Assembly: GCA_049325415.1 (NCBI GenBank)
Contig: JBMOLL010000026.1
Location: forward strand, 1-18,406
Direction: 5' to 3'
From: JBMOLL01 sp049325415
GTDB taxonomy: Bacteria > Bacteroidota > Bacteroidia > Bacteroidales > GCA-2748055
Length of the DNA: 18,406 nucleotides
Both the position numbers and the translations under genes were made by a program. Of this stretch, positions 1-6,899 are shown in pieces (positions within the stretch are counted from its first letter, which is position 1; each line of letters opens with the position of its first letter). The notes beneath the pieces are model-generated. The model was not told the DNA's origin. It saw nothing but the letters and a program-made list of their open reading frames with translations, and ran no database searches.

Positions 1-44
1 TGAATTATGAAAAACCGGAACAGTGGTACCGGCAAGCGGCTTGA
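1..44 (+). CDS. Possible C-terminal tail of a gene entering from the left (partial)
   Basis: In the third frame the first 44 bases read without a stop as NYEKPEQWYRQAA and then TGA (42-44). The composition looks like a normal protein end, and the stop lies just before a palindrome and convergent with the gene ending at 107. That is the only support. Thirteen codons are too few to name a family, and the other forward frames are not excluded. Confidence 0.3.
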   Translation, partial: NYEKPEQWYRQAA

Positions 45-45
45 T

Positions 46-79
46 TTTTCCTTCCCGCCCCGCGGGGCGGGAAGGAAAA
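46..79. repeat. Perfect 34-bp palindrome between convergent gene ends
   Basis: Bases 46-62 are the exact reverse complement of 63-79: four T, then CCTTCCCGCCCCG, mirrored to the right and ending in four A. As RNA it would fold into a very stable GC-rich hairpin. It lies between a possible + strand stop (44) and the end of the minus-strand gene (107), where a bidirectional terminator would be expected. However, its T-run is on the 5' side and its A-run on the 3' side, so it is not a classical U-tract terminator on either strand. It could be an RNA-stabilising or Rho-independent-like end, or a dispersed palindromic element. Confidence 0.6.
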
Positions 80-106
80 GAATACTTATCTTAGTGAATC
101 AGTTGT

Positions 107-667
107 CTAAAGCTGGGGAGTAGTTCTGGGGGCAAGGACTTTGATCAGGGGGAAAAGCCAGGTAAGGTATTTGTAGTATTTCAGAACCCGTGTTTGCCCG
201 GGTGCCGGGATCAGGAAACCGATCCTATAGCCGAAGGCCTGCTTAAAGGGGAGTTTCATTAAGTCATTCTCCGTTTTCCCCTTTACCCTTGCCCACCGCA
301 TGCTGCCCTTTTCCGTACCGTCGGTTCCGCCACCGCTGACGTAAATAAAGGTCATTTCAGGATTCGGGCCCACCACCTTCGCGAAGTGCAGGGTGGTATC
401 GTAGGTAATTCGCCGGTACTCCTCTTCCTTCATTCCGACACTGCTGACGCCGGCACAGAAGAAACAGGCATCGTAGCCTTTTAAGCGCTCATCTTCTTCC
501 TTTAACAGCAGAAAATCCGGTACGATGTACTCCTTTAGCTTTGGGTGAGATCGGCCTGTCGGCCTGCGGCTGACACTCAGGATCTCCTCTATCTGCGGAT
601 GATCCAGGCATTCAAGCAAAACCCCTTCACCTACCATACCCGTTGTTCCTGTAATGATGACTTTCAT
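107..667 (-). CDS. NAD(P)-binding Rossmann-fold protein, epimerase/dehydratase-like, C-terminus probably truncated
   Basis: The 186-residue product opens with a beta strand and glycine-rich nucleotide loop (VIITGTTGMVGEGVL, residues 3-17), typical of atypical short-chain dehydrogenase/NAD-dependent epimerase proteins. YDACFFCAGVSS (about 65-76) and FIYVSGGGTDGTEKG (about 107-121) are the next strands; the family uses this region to hold the cofactor. No substrate can be named. From memory, similar Bacteroidota proteins run roughly 30 residues further, through a helix starting near STLKELG; here a TAG stop falls straight after LAPRTTPQL, so the end looks clipped. The fold core is intact. It lies downstream of the pectate lyase gene in the same direction but 141 bases away, so a shared transcript is not evident. 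Start ATG at 667 directly precedes the nucleotide-binding strand. Confidence 0.8.
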   Translation of the reverse strand: MKVIITGTTGMVGEGVLLECLDHPQIEEILSVSRRPTGRSHPKLKEYIVPDFLLLKEEDERLKGYDACFFCAGVSSVGMKEEEYRRITYDTTLHFAKVVGPNPEMTFIYVSGGGTDGTEKGSMRWARVKGKTENDLMKLPFKQAFGYRIGFLIPAPGQTRVLKYYKYLTWLFPLIKVLAPRTTPQL

Positions 668-808
668 AATTTGTAGTATTCTTTATTAGAGTAACCAGCA
701 CATATGAAAACAAAAGGCTTTTAATTGATGGTATATAGCATTGTCAATGCCCTTTGTAATCGACTTCAAATTCCTGTGCCACAGACTTATGCTTCTACAT
801 CCTTCAAC

Positions 809-2755
809 TCATTCCTTTACCATCCTCCTGGTATAAATCCCATCCCTCACCGCCAGCCGGAGGATATAGACCCCGGGCTCCAGGCAGCTTACATCGAGCT
901 CATGTTCGTTCCGGCCTGAAGAGCCTGAATAGACCCCGGAGGGTGCTGCCAGGAGAGCGCCCTGGATGCTGTACAGGGAAAGATTTACCGTCTGAGGCTC
1001 CTTCAGTCTGAAGGTGAGATGCAGCCTGCCGGTGCAGGGTGTCGGATACAGGGTGAAGTCCTGCAGGGCACCGGTCAGGGACAGGGAAGTGGAACTGGTG
1101 TCTTCCGGGACAGCCGGTACGAAGACCCGCACAGAGGGCGGGATCAGGTCGGGGAGCACCCGGGCTGAGTCCACCAGGTCGGTATAGGGATAGGGAACGG
1201 GAAGGGTACAGCCCGGCACCGTGGCATAGGGACTGTTGTCGAAGATATTCAGGGCGGGATCCATATCGGCATAGCCACCTGACTGGTCCAGGGCCCCGTC
1301 GACGTTCCTGAAATAGTTGTGTTCCACCTTCACGCAGGCGCCCAGGCGGGTGTGGATCCCGTCGTCGATATTCTCGTAGTAGTTGCTGAAGAGATGGGCC
1401 TTCCCGAAACGGATGCTGGGCATCCGGGAGCCGCAGTCGTGGAAATAATTATGGTGGAAGGTGATCCGCTGCACACTGTCCTGGAAGCTGTCGTCGCCCG
1501 AACTGATAAGGATGGATTTGAAATGATCATGAAAATTGCACCAGGAGACCGTGATGAAGGAGGATGCATTCTTGATGTCCAGCAGCCCGTCGTAATAGTC
1601 CTTGTCGTGGTCGAGGTCGGTGAAGAACTCGCAGCGGTGCAGAAGGATATTCTTTGCCCCGTTGATCTCCATTTCATCGTAGGTGATCACTTTCGAGAAG
1701 GTGATGTTTTTAATGATCACGTTCCGGCAGTTGGCCACGGAGAGCGTGATCCCTTCTATATGGGCGGAGTCGTTGGTCCCCGTCAGGGTTTTATTTGAAT
1801 GTACCGCGATCTCTCCCGTACCGGTAAAATGTCGGGAGAGCTGAATGCTCAGGGCCTCGTCGGATTCGAGGTAGCCGCGTAGTTCTTCGATGGTCTGCGG
1901 CTCAACAACCGGCCCGTAAGAGCCCCCGATCAGCAGGTAGGGCGTGCCGTTGTCGTGCTGAACGGAGGCATAGCCGCTGGCATCCGGATCGGCCACGGTA
2001 CCGTTGGGGTAGAAGAGGGCGGTGAGATTGGTGTTTTGGGTTATATTGAAGGAAAAACTGGCTGCCACACTGGCTTCTTCCCCCGACCAGCTGTGGAAGA
2101 AATAGCCGGTCTTTGCGCTGGCGTTTACGGTGATCTTCGTACCCAGGTCGTACAGCTCCTGCTTCGGCGACCAGGTAACCGAGCCCATGGCAGGGTCGTT
2201 TGCCGCAACACCAAAGGTGTAGGAAGGCATGCAGTCGGCCATTTCAAGATTGCTTCCCATGATCTGCATATAGTCGATATTGGCCAGCCCCTTGGCCGTG
2301 ATGGCACTGAGGCGGATGGTATTCATCCCGGTCTCAAGGTACAGCTCCACGGTGTCGGTAAAGATCCAGACCGACCATAGAGAGGAGCCGCTGTGGGGGA
2401 ACAGGACCGTGTCCTCGATGACACTGTTCACATACAGCGCACCATCCCTGCTGGTGACATCGCTGCCGCCCAGGGCATAGCGCCAGAACATTTTGTAATT
2501 CCCGCTTTCGGGCACGGTAAAACTCCAGCTGATCCCTGTCCCGACACCGGCATCGGCATTGATATAACCGGTACCCGTGTATCCCGCGGCACTGGTTTCA
2601 ACGATCCCGTCGAAGGTACAGATACCGAGGGTGTTTTCCTGGATAACAAGACTGTCGGATGCTTCAGGGAGCGACCGGGAGAAAGCGGAAAACGCTGTTC
2701 CGGCAAACAGCAGGAATATGAGTAAACGGTATGATACTGGTTTGCTTCGTTTCAT
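809..2755 (-). CDS. Secreted pectate lyase-like protein (PL1) with CBM35-like module and T9SS sorting domain
   Basis: The 648-residue product starts with an export signal (residues 1-26, basic end then LLIFLLFAGTAFSAFS). Residues about 48-167 resemble a CBM35-type carbohydrate-binding jelly roll (GYTGTGYINAD, then LANIDYMQIMG). Residues about 180-250 form a beta-repeat module (AMGSVTWSP, GYFFHSWSG, TNLTALF). Residues about 262-545 are a PL1 parallel beta-helix: NVIIKNITF (345-353), YDGLLDI with candidate Ca2+-binding D389 and D393, TVSWCNFHDH, ITFHHNYFHDCGSRMPSIRFG (candidate catalytic R444 or R449) and HLFSNYY. Residues about 565-648 are a type A type IX secretion sorting domain (FTLYPTPC, LEPGVYILRL, RRMVKE). 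It is predicted to cleave pectin/polygalacturonate by beta-elimination outside the cell or at its surface. CBM and repeat boundaries are approximate. No PUL partners (SusC/D) are in this window. Confidence 0.88.
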   Translation of the reverse strand: MKRSKPVSYRLLIFLLFAGTAFSAFSRSLPEASDSLVIQENTLGICTFDGIVETSAAGYTGTGYINADAGVGTGISWSFTVPESGNYKMFWRYALGGSDVTSRDGALYVNSVIEDTVLFPHSGSSLWSVWIFTDTVELYLETGMNTIRLSAITAKGLANIDYMQIMGSNLEMADCMPSYTFGVAANDPAMGSVTWSPKQELYDLGTKITVNASAKTGYFFHSWSGEEASVAASFSFNITQNTNLTALFYPNGTVADPDASGYASVQHDNGTPYLLIGGSYGPVVEPQTIEELRGYLESDEALSIQLSRHFTGTGEIAVHSNKTLTGTNDSAHIEGITLSVANCRNVIIKNITFSKVITYDEMEINGAKNILLHRCEFFTDLDHDKDYYDGLLDIKNASSFITVSWCNFHDHFKSILISSGDDSFQDSVQRITFHHNYFHDCGSRMPSIRFGKAHLFSNYYENIDDGIHTRLGACVKVEHNYFRNVDGALDQSGGYADMDPALNIFDNSPYATVPGCTLPVPYPYTDLVDSARVLPDLIPPSVRVFVPAVPEDTSSTSLSLTGALQDFTLYPTPCTGRLHLTFRLKEPQTVNLSLYSIQGALLAAPSGVYSGSSGRNEHELDVSCLEPGVYILRLAVRDGIYTRRMVKE

Positions 2756-3096
2756 GATTTTAAAAATCTGATCTGAAAAAAGTATGAAAATCCGGGAATT
2801 AAAACAAATAAATAATGTATTTTAGAAATGGTGACGGGTGTAGATGTATTACTATGATTCGCTATTAAGATAGATTTTTTATTTCCAACAAACGTTAACT
2901 CGTTTTAGAAAGATCGTCATAAAGGAAAGAAGAGATCACTTTCTATTTTTTTTCAGCTTTCCAATGGTTTGAGCAGTTTGTAATGTTGGTAATTTTCCTG
3001 TCCGTTTTACTCCCGTCTTGTTGCCGGAATCAGGCGATTGGAATTTAGTACAATACCTGGTTATTAAGTAAAAACAGATAATTTAAAAGATTAAAA
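2756..3096. other. AT-rich divergent intergenic region without a recognised gene
   Basis: 341 bases separate the divergent pectate lyase and zinc-ribbon genes and should hold both promoters. I found no exact TAnnTTTG element, no long inverted repeat, no RNA gene and no credible ORF. Confidence 0.5.
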
Positions 3097-3411
3097 ATGG
3101 GTGTCTCGAAAGAATTCCGTTGTCACCGTTGTGGGTATTCAGCGGTAGTTGTGGGAGGAATCGACGCAGGAATGGCAGTAATTGCAGAAACCCATGTTTG
3201 CAGCGATTGCCTTATACTTACCGATGTGATTGTGGCCGGAATCGGGCATGAGGATCCTGAAAAATGGGTAAGAGAACTTGATCGTGAGCAATATGCATGT
3301 ACAAAATGCGGCGGTAACAATCTGGCAGTCTGGGATATAGAAAAGAGACCCTGTCCTGGATGCGGAGAAAAAATGACAGAGGCGGAAGGGATCGTCCTTA
3401 TCTGGGACTGA
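3097..3411 (+). CDS. Small zinc-ribbon-like protein with four CxxC motifs
   Basis: The 104-residue product has four CxxC pairs: CHRC (9-12), CSDC (35-38), CTKC (68-71) and CPGC (86-89). The spacing suggests two zinc-binding sites, each built from two pairs. The first pair sits in FRCHRCGYSAVV, typical of a rubredoxin/zinc-ribbon knuckle, and the last is followed by GEKM. There is no signal peptide, membrane segment or recognisable catalytic domain, so a cytoplasmic protein or nucleic-acid binding adaptor is the most that can be inferred. The ATG at 3097 follows an A-rich leader and gives an N-terminus that begins just before the first zinc knuckle. It stands alone. The role is unknown; metal binding is fairly certain from sequence. 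Confidence 0.8.
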   Translation: MGVSKEFRCHRCGYSAVVVGGIDAGMAVIAETHVCSDCLILTDVIVAGIGHEDPEKWVRELDREQYACTKCGGNNLAVWDIEKRPCPGCGEKMTEAEGIVLIWD

Positions 3412-3463
3412 AGGTACAGAATAATGAATTCAGAATTTGGAATAAAAAAGAGTTTCTGTTTAT

Positions 3464-3753
3464 CTACTTGAAAATGTAATTCAAAAGACTAACCGACAGA
3501 ATTATTATGATTCCATAAAGTATCCATAGACCCGAATAGATTTTCTTCCAGTTTTTACTTTTATAATAGCCACTTCCTAACATAAATACAGGAATTAGAA
3601 AGTGAAGAAAGGGTAGAGCTCCTGAATAATAATTTCTAAAGATTACGGATTCACCGATATTAAATTCAGTGCCTTTCAGGATAAAATATACCAAACGATA
3701 GCACTTACTGCACCATAGATCAGGATGTGCCAGAATGTTTTTGGATTATTCAT
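3464..3753 (-). pseudogene. Small three-helix membrane protein gene split by an apparent one-base deletion
   Basis: An ATG at 3753, two bases after the stop of the SecB-like gene, opens MNNPKTFWHILIYGAVSAIV and runs to TGA at 3678-3676. The -1 frame then continues with KGTEFNIGESV to a stop at 3464. Adding one T to the TTTT run near 3685 joins the frames into one 96-residue protein reading VWYIFILKGTEFN across the join. The joined protein has three hydrophobic segments: about 8-27, a middle one (GALPFLHFLIPVFMLGSGYY) and a C-terminal one (IYSGLWILYGIIIILSV). The downstream piece alone would need a TTG start at 3694. The position, immediately after the toxin-antitoxin-chaperone genes and in the same direction, suggests co-transcription. 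The break may be a real mutation, a homopolymer sequencing error or, less likely, recoding. Function unknown. Confidence 0.65.
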
Positions 3754-3755
3754 AT

Positions 3756-4223
3756 TTATAATAAATCATTTGGATTAATTACCGGTATAATTACACCACT
3801 ATCCTGAAAAGGTGTTCCCTGAGTCCTTTCAAGAATGATTCCTCTTGCTGTCGAATAGGCAATGCCCATCAGGGTACCCCCCAGGACACCATCTACCTGT
3901 CTAGTGGTCAATTCCTTATTGTCAATAATTTCTTTTGATTCGATAATAAATTCATCGAAATTGTCAATTTTGAACAGGAACTCTATACTGTACTCACCTT
4001 CGAGGCCAATTTCCTTTTCTGACTCATCTTTACCGATAAGTTTTATATCCAGTACAATAACTACCAGTCCTTCCTCGAAATCAAACCTTGAACTCTGAGA
4101 GAAGCCAACCGAGATCTGGTCAGGAGGTGTTCTTTTCTCAAGAAAATCTTGTGTGGGCAGGATACTTGTCTTTATTACAGTCGCTGCCAGAAACTGTATT
4201 TTCTCAGGTATTATCCGCTTCAT
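3756..4223 (-). CDS. SecB-like chaperone, probable third component of a toxin-antitoxin-chaperone (TAC) operon
   Basis: This 155-residue protein follows the SecB plan. There is a beta-rich first half (about residues 9-90, with FDFEEGLVVIVLDIKLIG and YSIEFLFKIDNFDEF), then a helix (VDGVLGGTLMGIAYSTARGI) and a final block RTQGTPFQDSGVIIPVINPN. These parallel the E. coli SecB segments around [20 protein letters not shown] and LAPVNFDALF, including arginine, glycine and the terminal P-(V/I)-N-x-x-x-L. It is close to E. coli SecB (155 aa) in length. In known TAC systems a SecB-like chaperone protects a HigA-type antitoxin from degradation; here the gene starts inside the stop codon of an XRE antitoxin (ATGA overlap), which supports that role. 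Whether it also serves general protein export cannot be told. The call rests on pattern similarity and context. Confidence 0.68.
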   Translation of the reverse strand: MKRIIPEKIQFLAATVIKTSILPTQDFLEKRTPPDQISVGFSQSSRFDFEEGLVVIVLDIKLIGKDESEKEIGLEGEYSIEFLFKIDNFDEFIIESKEIIDNKELTTRQVDGVLGGTLMGIAYSTARGIILERTQGTPFQDSGVIIPVINPNDLL

Positions 4224-4630
4224 GCTATTTTGCCTTTTTTGCCGTGATCCAAAAATTCACATCTGGTAAAATTCGTCCTGAATGATTCGCGATCATTTTT
4301 ATTTGCCGATACTTTCAGAATCACATATTCTGTATTGGAATACTTACGGCACGCTTCATCTGGTGTGAGAATGATATCTTCACCCAGGACTGTTTCAATC
4401 CGGGTAATGCTTTTCAAAGTAAGGTTATGTAATCCTGACATCAATTTGCTAATCTCACTTTCATGCTTTTCTAACAATTCTGCCAGGTCTTTCTGGGTCA
4501 TTCCTTTTTTCTCAAGAATTCCACTTATCTGATTAGAGATCTCAAGATTTTTTTTTATAAACCGTTTATGTTCATCCCTTACCTTGCTTCTGTAACGGCC
4601 AATGACTGAACTTTTTTCTTTCTCTGTCAT
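4220..4630 (-). CDS. XRE-family antitoxin (HigA-like) with a C-terminal extension
   Basis: The 136-residue product has a central Cro/C1-type helix-turn-helix at about residues 33-87: QISGILEKKGMTQKDLAELL, then EKHESEISKLMSG and ITRIETVLGEDI. It should bind the operon's own promoter and neutralise the upstream toxin. A basic helical N-terminus (1-32) precedes the HTH. A tail of about 49 residues follows it, with the hydrophobic stretch EYVILKVSA (101-109). In described TAC systems, a C-terminal chaperone-addiction segment makes the antitoxin dependent on SecB, so this tail is the obvious candidate. Its ATG overlaps the toxin stop as ATGA, and its own stop overlaps the chaperone start the same way, which implies translational coupling. 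The toxin-first gene order is typical of HigBA. Confidence 0.85.
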   Translation of the reverse strand: MTEKEKSSVIGRYRSKVRDEHKRFIKKNLEISNQISGILEKKGMTQKDLAELLEKHESEISKLMSGLHNLTLKSITRIETVLGEDIILTPDEACRKYSNTEYVILKVSANKNDRESFRTNFTRCEFLDHGKKGKIA

Positions 4631-5148
4631 AATTCTAAAATTAAATCACTGTCGAATATGATGTCAGTATGATTTGAATTCCACTTTATTTCTTTTTGAG
4701 CGAAAAGCTCATTGATCTGTTTTGAGAATTTGTTTGCTTGTCTAAAATACCCAGATACATTTGGACAATCCTGGGCCTTGTTTTTTGTTTTGATTCCTCC
4801 GTTGAATAGTATGACTACATGTTCATTAAGCCGTTGGCAGTATAGGCGTAAATCTCTAACATTTAAACCATTATCATCCATTTGTGAAGCAGGTGGAGGT
4901 AGGGCTTTTGTGTCTGAAATAAGCCCTTCGTGCCTGAAATATTTTTCTTTCGCTCCCTCATATTCTCCAATTAATTCAAGCCAGGAAAAGAGATTAATAA
5001 CATCCTCTTCATATTCGGGCTCCGATTCCATCCTGGTTAGGAAATCTTCAAACTCAGTGTTTTCAGATTCCTCAATGCAAATAGAATAGTATTTGACCTT
5101 TCTGAAATAAAAGTCATTTAAAACTTGTATTCGGGCAAATCTATTCAC
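4627..5148 (-). CDS. Putative RelE/HigB-like toxin, first gene of the TAC-like operon
   Basis: The 173-residue product has a divergent, acidic first half (residues 1-95). Its C-terminal half has the look of Gp49/HigB-type RelE-superfamily toxins: RDLRLYCQRLNEHVVILFNG (98-117), then GGIKTKNKAQDCPN (117-130) and a final helix FRQANKFSKQINELF (135-149). In that family the strand pair plus basic residues (here R101, R106, K120, K122, K124) form the mRNA-cleaving site on the ribosome. The exact catalytic set is not established here. The start is GTG at 5148; no ATG fits before the conserved-looking FARIQVLNDFYF, and the leader is A/T-rich without Shine-Dalgarno. Base composition is low in G+C (20 of 60 in 4681-4740), unlike flanking genes, which suggests acquisition. 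The toxin call is supported mainly by gene order and the C-terminal motif. Confidence 0.68.
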   Translation of the reverse strand: MNRFARIQVLNDFYFRKVKYYSICIEESENTEFEDFLTRMESEPEYEEDVINLFSWLELIGEYEGAKEKYFRHEGLISDTKALPPPASQMDDNGLNVRDLRLYCQRLNEHVVILFNGGIKTKNKAQDCPNVSGYFRQANKFSKQINELFAQKEIKWNSNHTDIIFDSDLILEL

Positions 5149-5334
5149 TTTAAAATTAAAATCAAAGAATATTCACTTAAAAGTTAATAATGACAGATAT
5201 GAAAGTAATGTATCGTTTAAAAAGTACACACAGATTTTAAGTTTTGGTATCATTCCAAATAACAACTCGGTAAATGGCTTTGTGAAAAATATGAAATATT
5301 TGCTTCAAAGAAAAGTGATCAAGAACTAAATTTA
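5149..5334 (-). promoter_or_regulatory. Probable promoter/operator region of the TAC-like operon
   Basis: 186 AT-rich bases separate the antiporter stop from the toxin start; both genes are on the minus strand. An inverted repeat TTTGG-N7-CCAAA lies at 5243-5259, and ATTCACTT occurs twice (5143-5150 and 5171-5178). On the minus strand TATTCTTTG (5171-5163) is one base longer than the -7 consensus. XRE antitoxins usually bind such repeats, but none here is strong enough to name the operator. Confidence 0.35.
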
Positions 5335-6795
5335 TCACCCGTTCAAACACCCCTCCACCATCTCCAGGCTCTGTTCGTTTTCGCAGAGTACCAGCAGCAC
5401 ATCCCCGGCCATGATCCGGGTGGAGCCGCCGGGGGTGAGGTAGTTGCCGTCGCGGTAGATAAAGGCAATGATCGCGTTTTCGGGGAAGTTCAGCTCCACT
5501 ACCTGCTTCCCGTCGGCTGTGCTGCCCGGCCGGATCGTGATCTCACGGGTGAGCCTTTTCACTTTCTCGGGGGAGAAGCGTTCGGCGGTCTGGGCCAGGG
5601 CCTCGCCCGCATCGCCGGTCACCTTCAGCCAGCGTGCAAACAGGTTCAGGGTGGTGCCCTGGAGCATCACCGAGGTGAGGGAGATGAAAAACACGACGTT
5701 GAAGATCATGTCGGCTTTTTCCACCCCCGCGAGCAAGGGGTAGGTGGCAAAGACAATGGGTACGGCCCCCCGCAATCCCGCCCACGACAGGTAGAGCTTC
5801 TCCCTGAGACCTGTCCTGAAGGGGAGGGTGCTCAGCAGTACGCTTACCGGGCGGGCCACCAGGATCAGGAAGACCGAGATCAGCAGGCCGATCCCGATAA
5901 CGGGAAATACGTGAGAGGGGAACACCAGCAGCCCCAGGGTGAGGAAGAGGATGATCTGCATCAGCCAGGCCAGGCTGTCGAACATCTTCAGGATCGTATT
6001 CTTATGGATGAACTCCTGGTTGCCGAGGTAGACCGCGGCAATGTAAATCGCCAGGAAACCGTTGCCGTGCAGCAGGTCGGCCACGGAAAAGGTGATGAAC
6101 ATCAGCGCGATCATCAGCACCGGGTAAAGCCCTTCGTGTGTGAGCCGGATATGATTGAGGATAAAACGGGATGCACGTCCCGACAGGTAACCCAGCGCCC
6201 CGCCGATCAGCATCTGGGCGGCCAGAAAAGGGAGCACCGATAGCAGCGACTTGCCGGGGGTGGTCACCAGTCCGATCAGGGCGATGGTGAGAACGTAGGC
6301 CATCGGGTCGTTGCTCCCGCTTTCAAATTCCAGTACCGAGCGCACCCTGCCCTTCAGGGCCATGTTCTTCGAGCGGAGGATCGAGAATACAGCTGCCGCA
6401 TCGGTGGAGGAAACGATGGCGCCAAGCAGCAGGCCTTCGTAGATGGAGAAATCGGTTATAAGGCTGATAAACAGACCTGTGGTGATGGTGGTGAACAGAA
6501 CGCCGAGGGTCGACAGGGAGATGCCCTGCCAGAAGACCGGCCGGATGAGGTCCCAGCGCGTATCCAGTCCGCCTGAAAACAGGATGAAGTTCAGGGCCAT
6601 AACCCCGATAAAACGGGCCAGGGCCGGGTTGTCGAAGTAAATCCCCCCGATACCTTCCGAACCGGCCAGCATCCCCACTACGAGAAAGAGGATCAGGACC
6701 GGGATCCCGAAGCGATAGGAGGTCTTGCCGATGAAGATACTCACCAGCAGGAGCAGGGACCCGATCAGGAGGATATTTTCGATGGTTATGCTCAT
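5335..6795 (-). CDS. Potassium/proton antiporter, CPA1 family, with C-terminal TrkA-C domain
   Basis: The 486-residue protein has about 12 hydrophobic segments through residue ~395 and a soluble C-terminal domain (about 415-486). The membrane part carries CPA1/NhaP2-type motifs: PVLILFLVVGMLAGSEGIGG (32-51), VMALNFILFSGGLDTRW (65-81), IVSSTDAAAVFSILR (127-141) and the ion-site FESGSNDPMAY (157-167). The tail (VVELNFPENAIIAFIYRDG, then GDVLLVL) is a TrkA-C (RCK_C) domain, which in this family senses a ligand or ion. It would exchange K+ (possibly Na+) for H+ across the inner membrane and so affect cytoplasmic K+ and pH. It is most like the family annotated NhaP2/CvrA; ion preference is not certain. 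It is transcribed divergently from the DUF3124 lipoprotein gene, with 104 bases between the starts. Confidence 0.9.
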   Translation of the reverse strand: MSITIENILLIGSLLLLVSIFIGKTSYRFGIPVLILFLVVGMLAGSEGIGGIYFDNPALARFIGVMALNFILFSGGLDTRWDLIRPVFWQGISLSTLGVLFTTITTGLFISLITDFSIYEGLLLGAIVSSTDAAAVFSILRSKNMALKGRVRSVLEFESGSNDPMAYVLTIALIGLVTTPGKSLLSVLPFLAAQMLIGGALGYLSGRASRFILNHIRLTHEGLYPVLMIALMFITFSVADLLHGNGFLAIYIAAVYLGNQEFIHKNTILKMFDSLAWLMQIILFLTLGLLVFPSHVFPVIGIGLLISVFLILVARPVSVLLSTLPFRTGLREKLYLSWAGLRGAVPIVFATYPLLAGVEKADMIFNVVFFISLTSVMLQGTTLNLFARWLKVTGDAGEALAQTAERFSPEKVKRLTREITIRPGSTADGKQVVELNFPENAIIAFIYRDGNYLTPGGSTRIMAGDVLLVLCENEQSLEMVEGCLNG

Positions 6796-6870
6796 CCGTC
6801 TTTATGAGCAGGTAGACAGTCCGTTTGGCTTTACCCGCTTGCTTTGCTGTATAAAGATCGTCGTTTTTTG

Positions 6871-6878
6871 TACATTTG
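6871..6878 (+). promoter_or_regulatory. Bacteroidota -7 promoter element (TACATTTG)
   Basis: TACATTTG is an exact match to TAnnTTTG, 21 bases before the ATG at 6900. A TTTG at 6843-6846 could act as the -33 element, though the 24-base gap is on the long side. The site covers the alternative TTG start at 6876, favouring initiation at 6900. Confidence 0.5.
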
Positions 6879-6899
6879 GAATACTTCAAAACGCAAAAA

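Noticed and set aside
725..919. 64-codon + strand ORF at the end of the pectate lyase gene
   Set aside because: Mostly antisense to the T9SS sorting domain, with no supporting motif.
3676..3694. Programmed -1 frameshift site in the small membrane protein gene
   Set aside because: No clear X-XXY-YYZ slippery heptamer followed by a hairpin was seen, so a mutation or read error is simpler.
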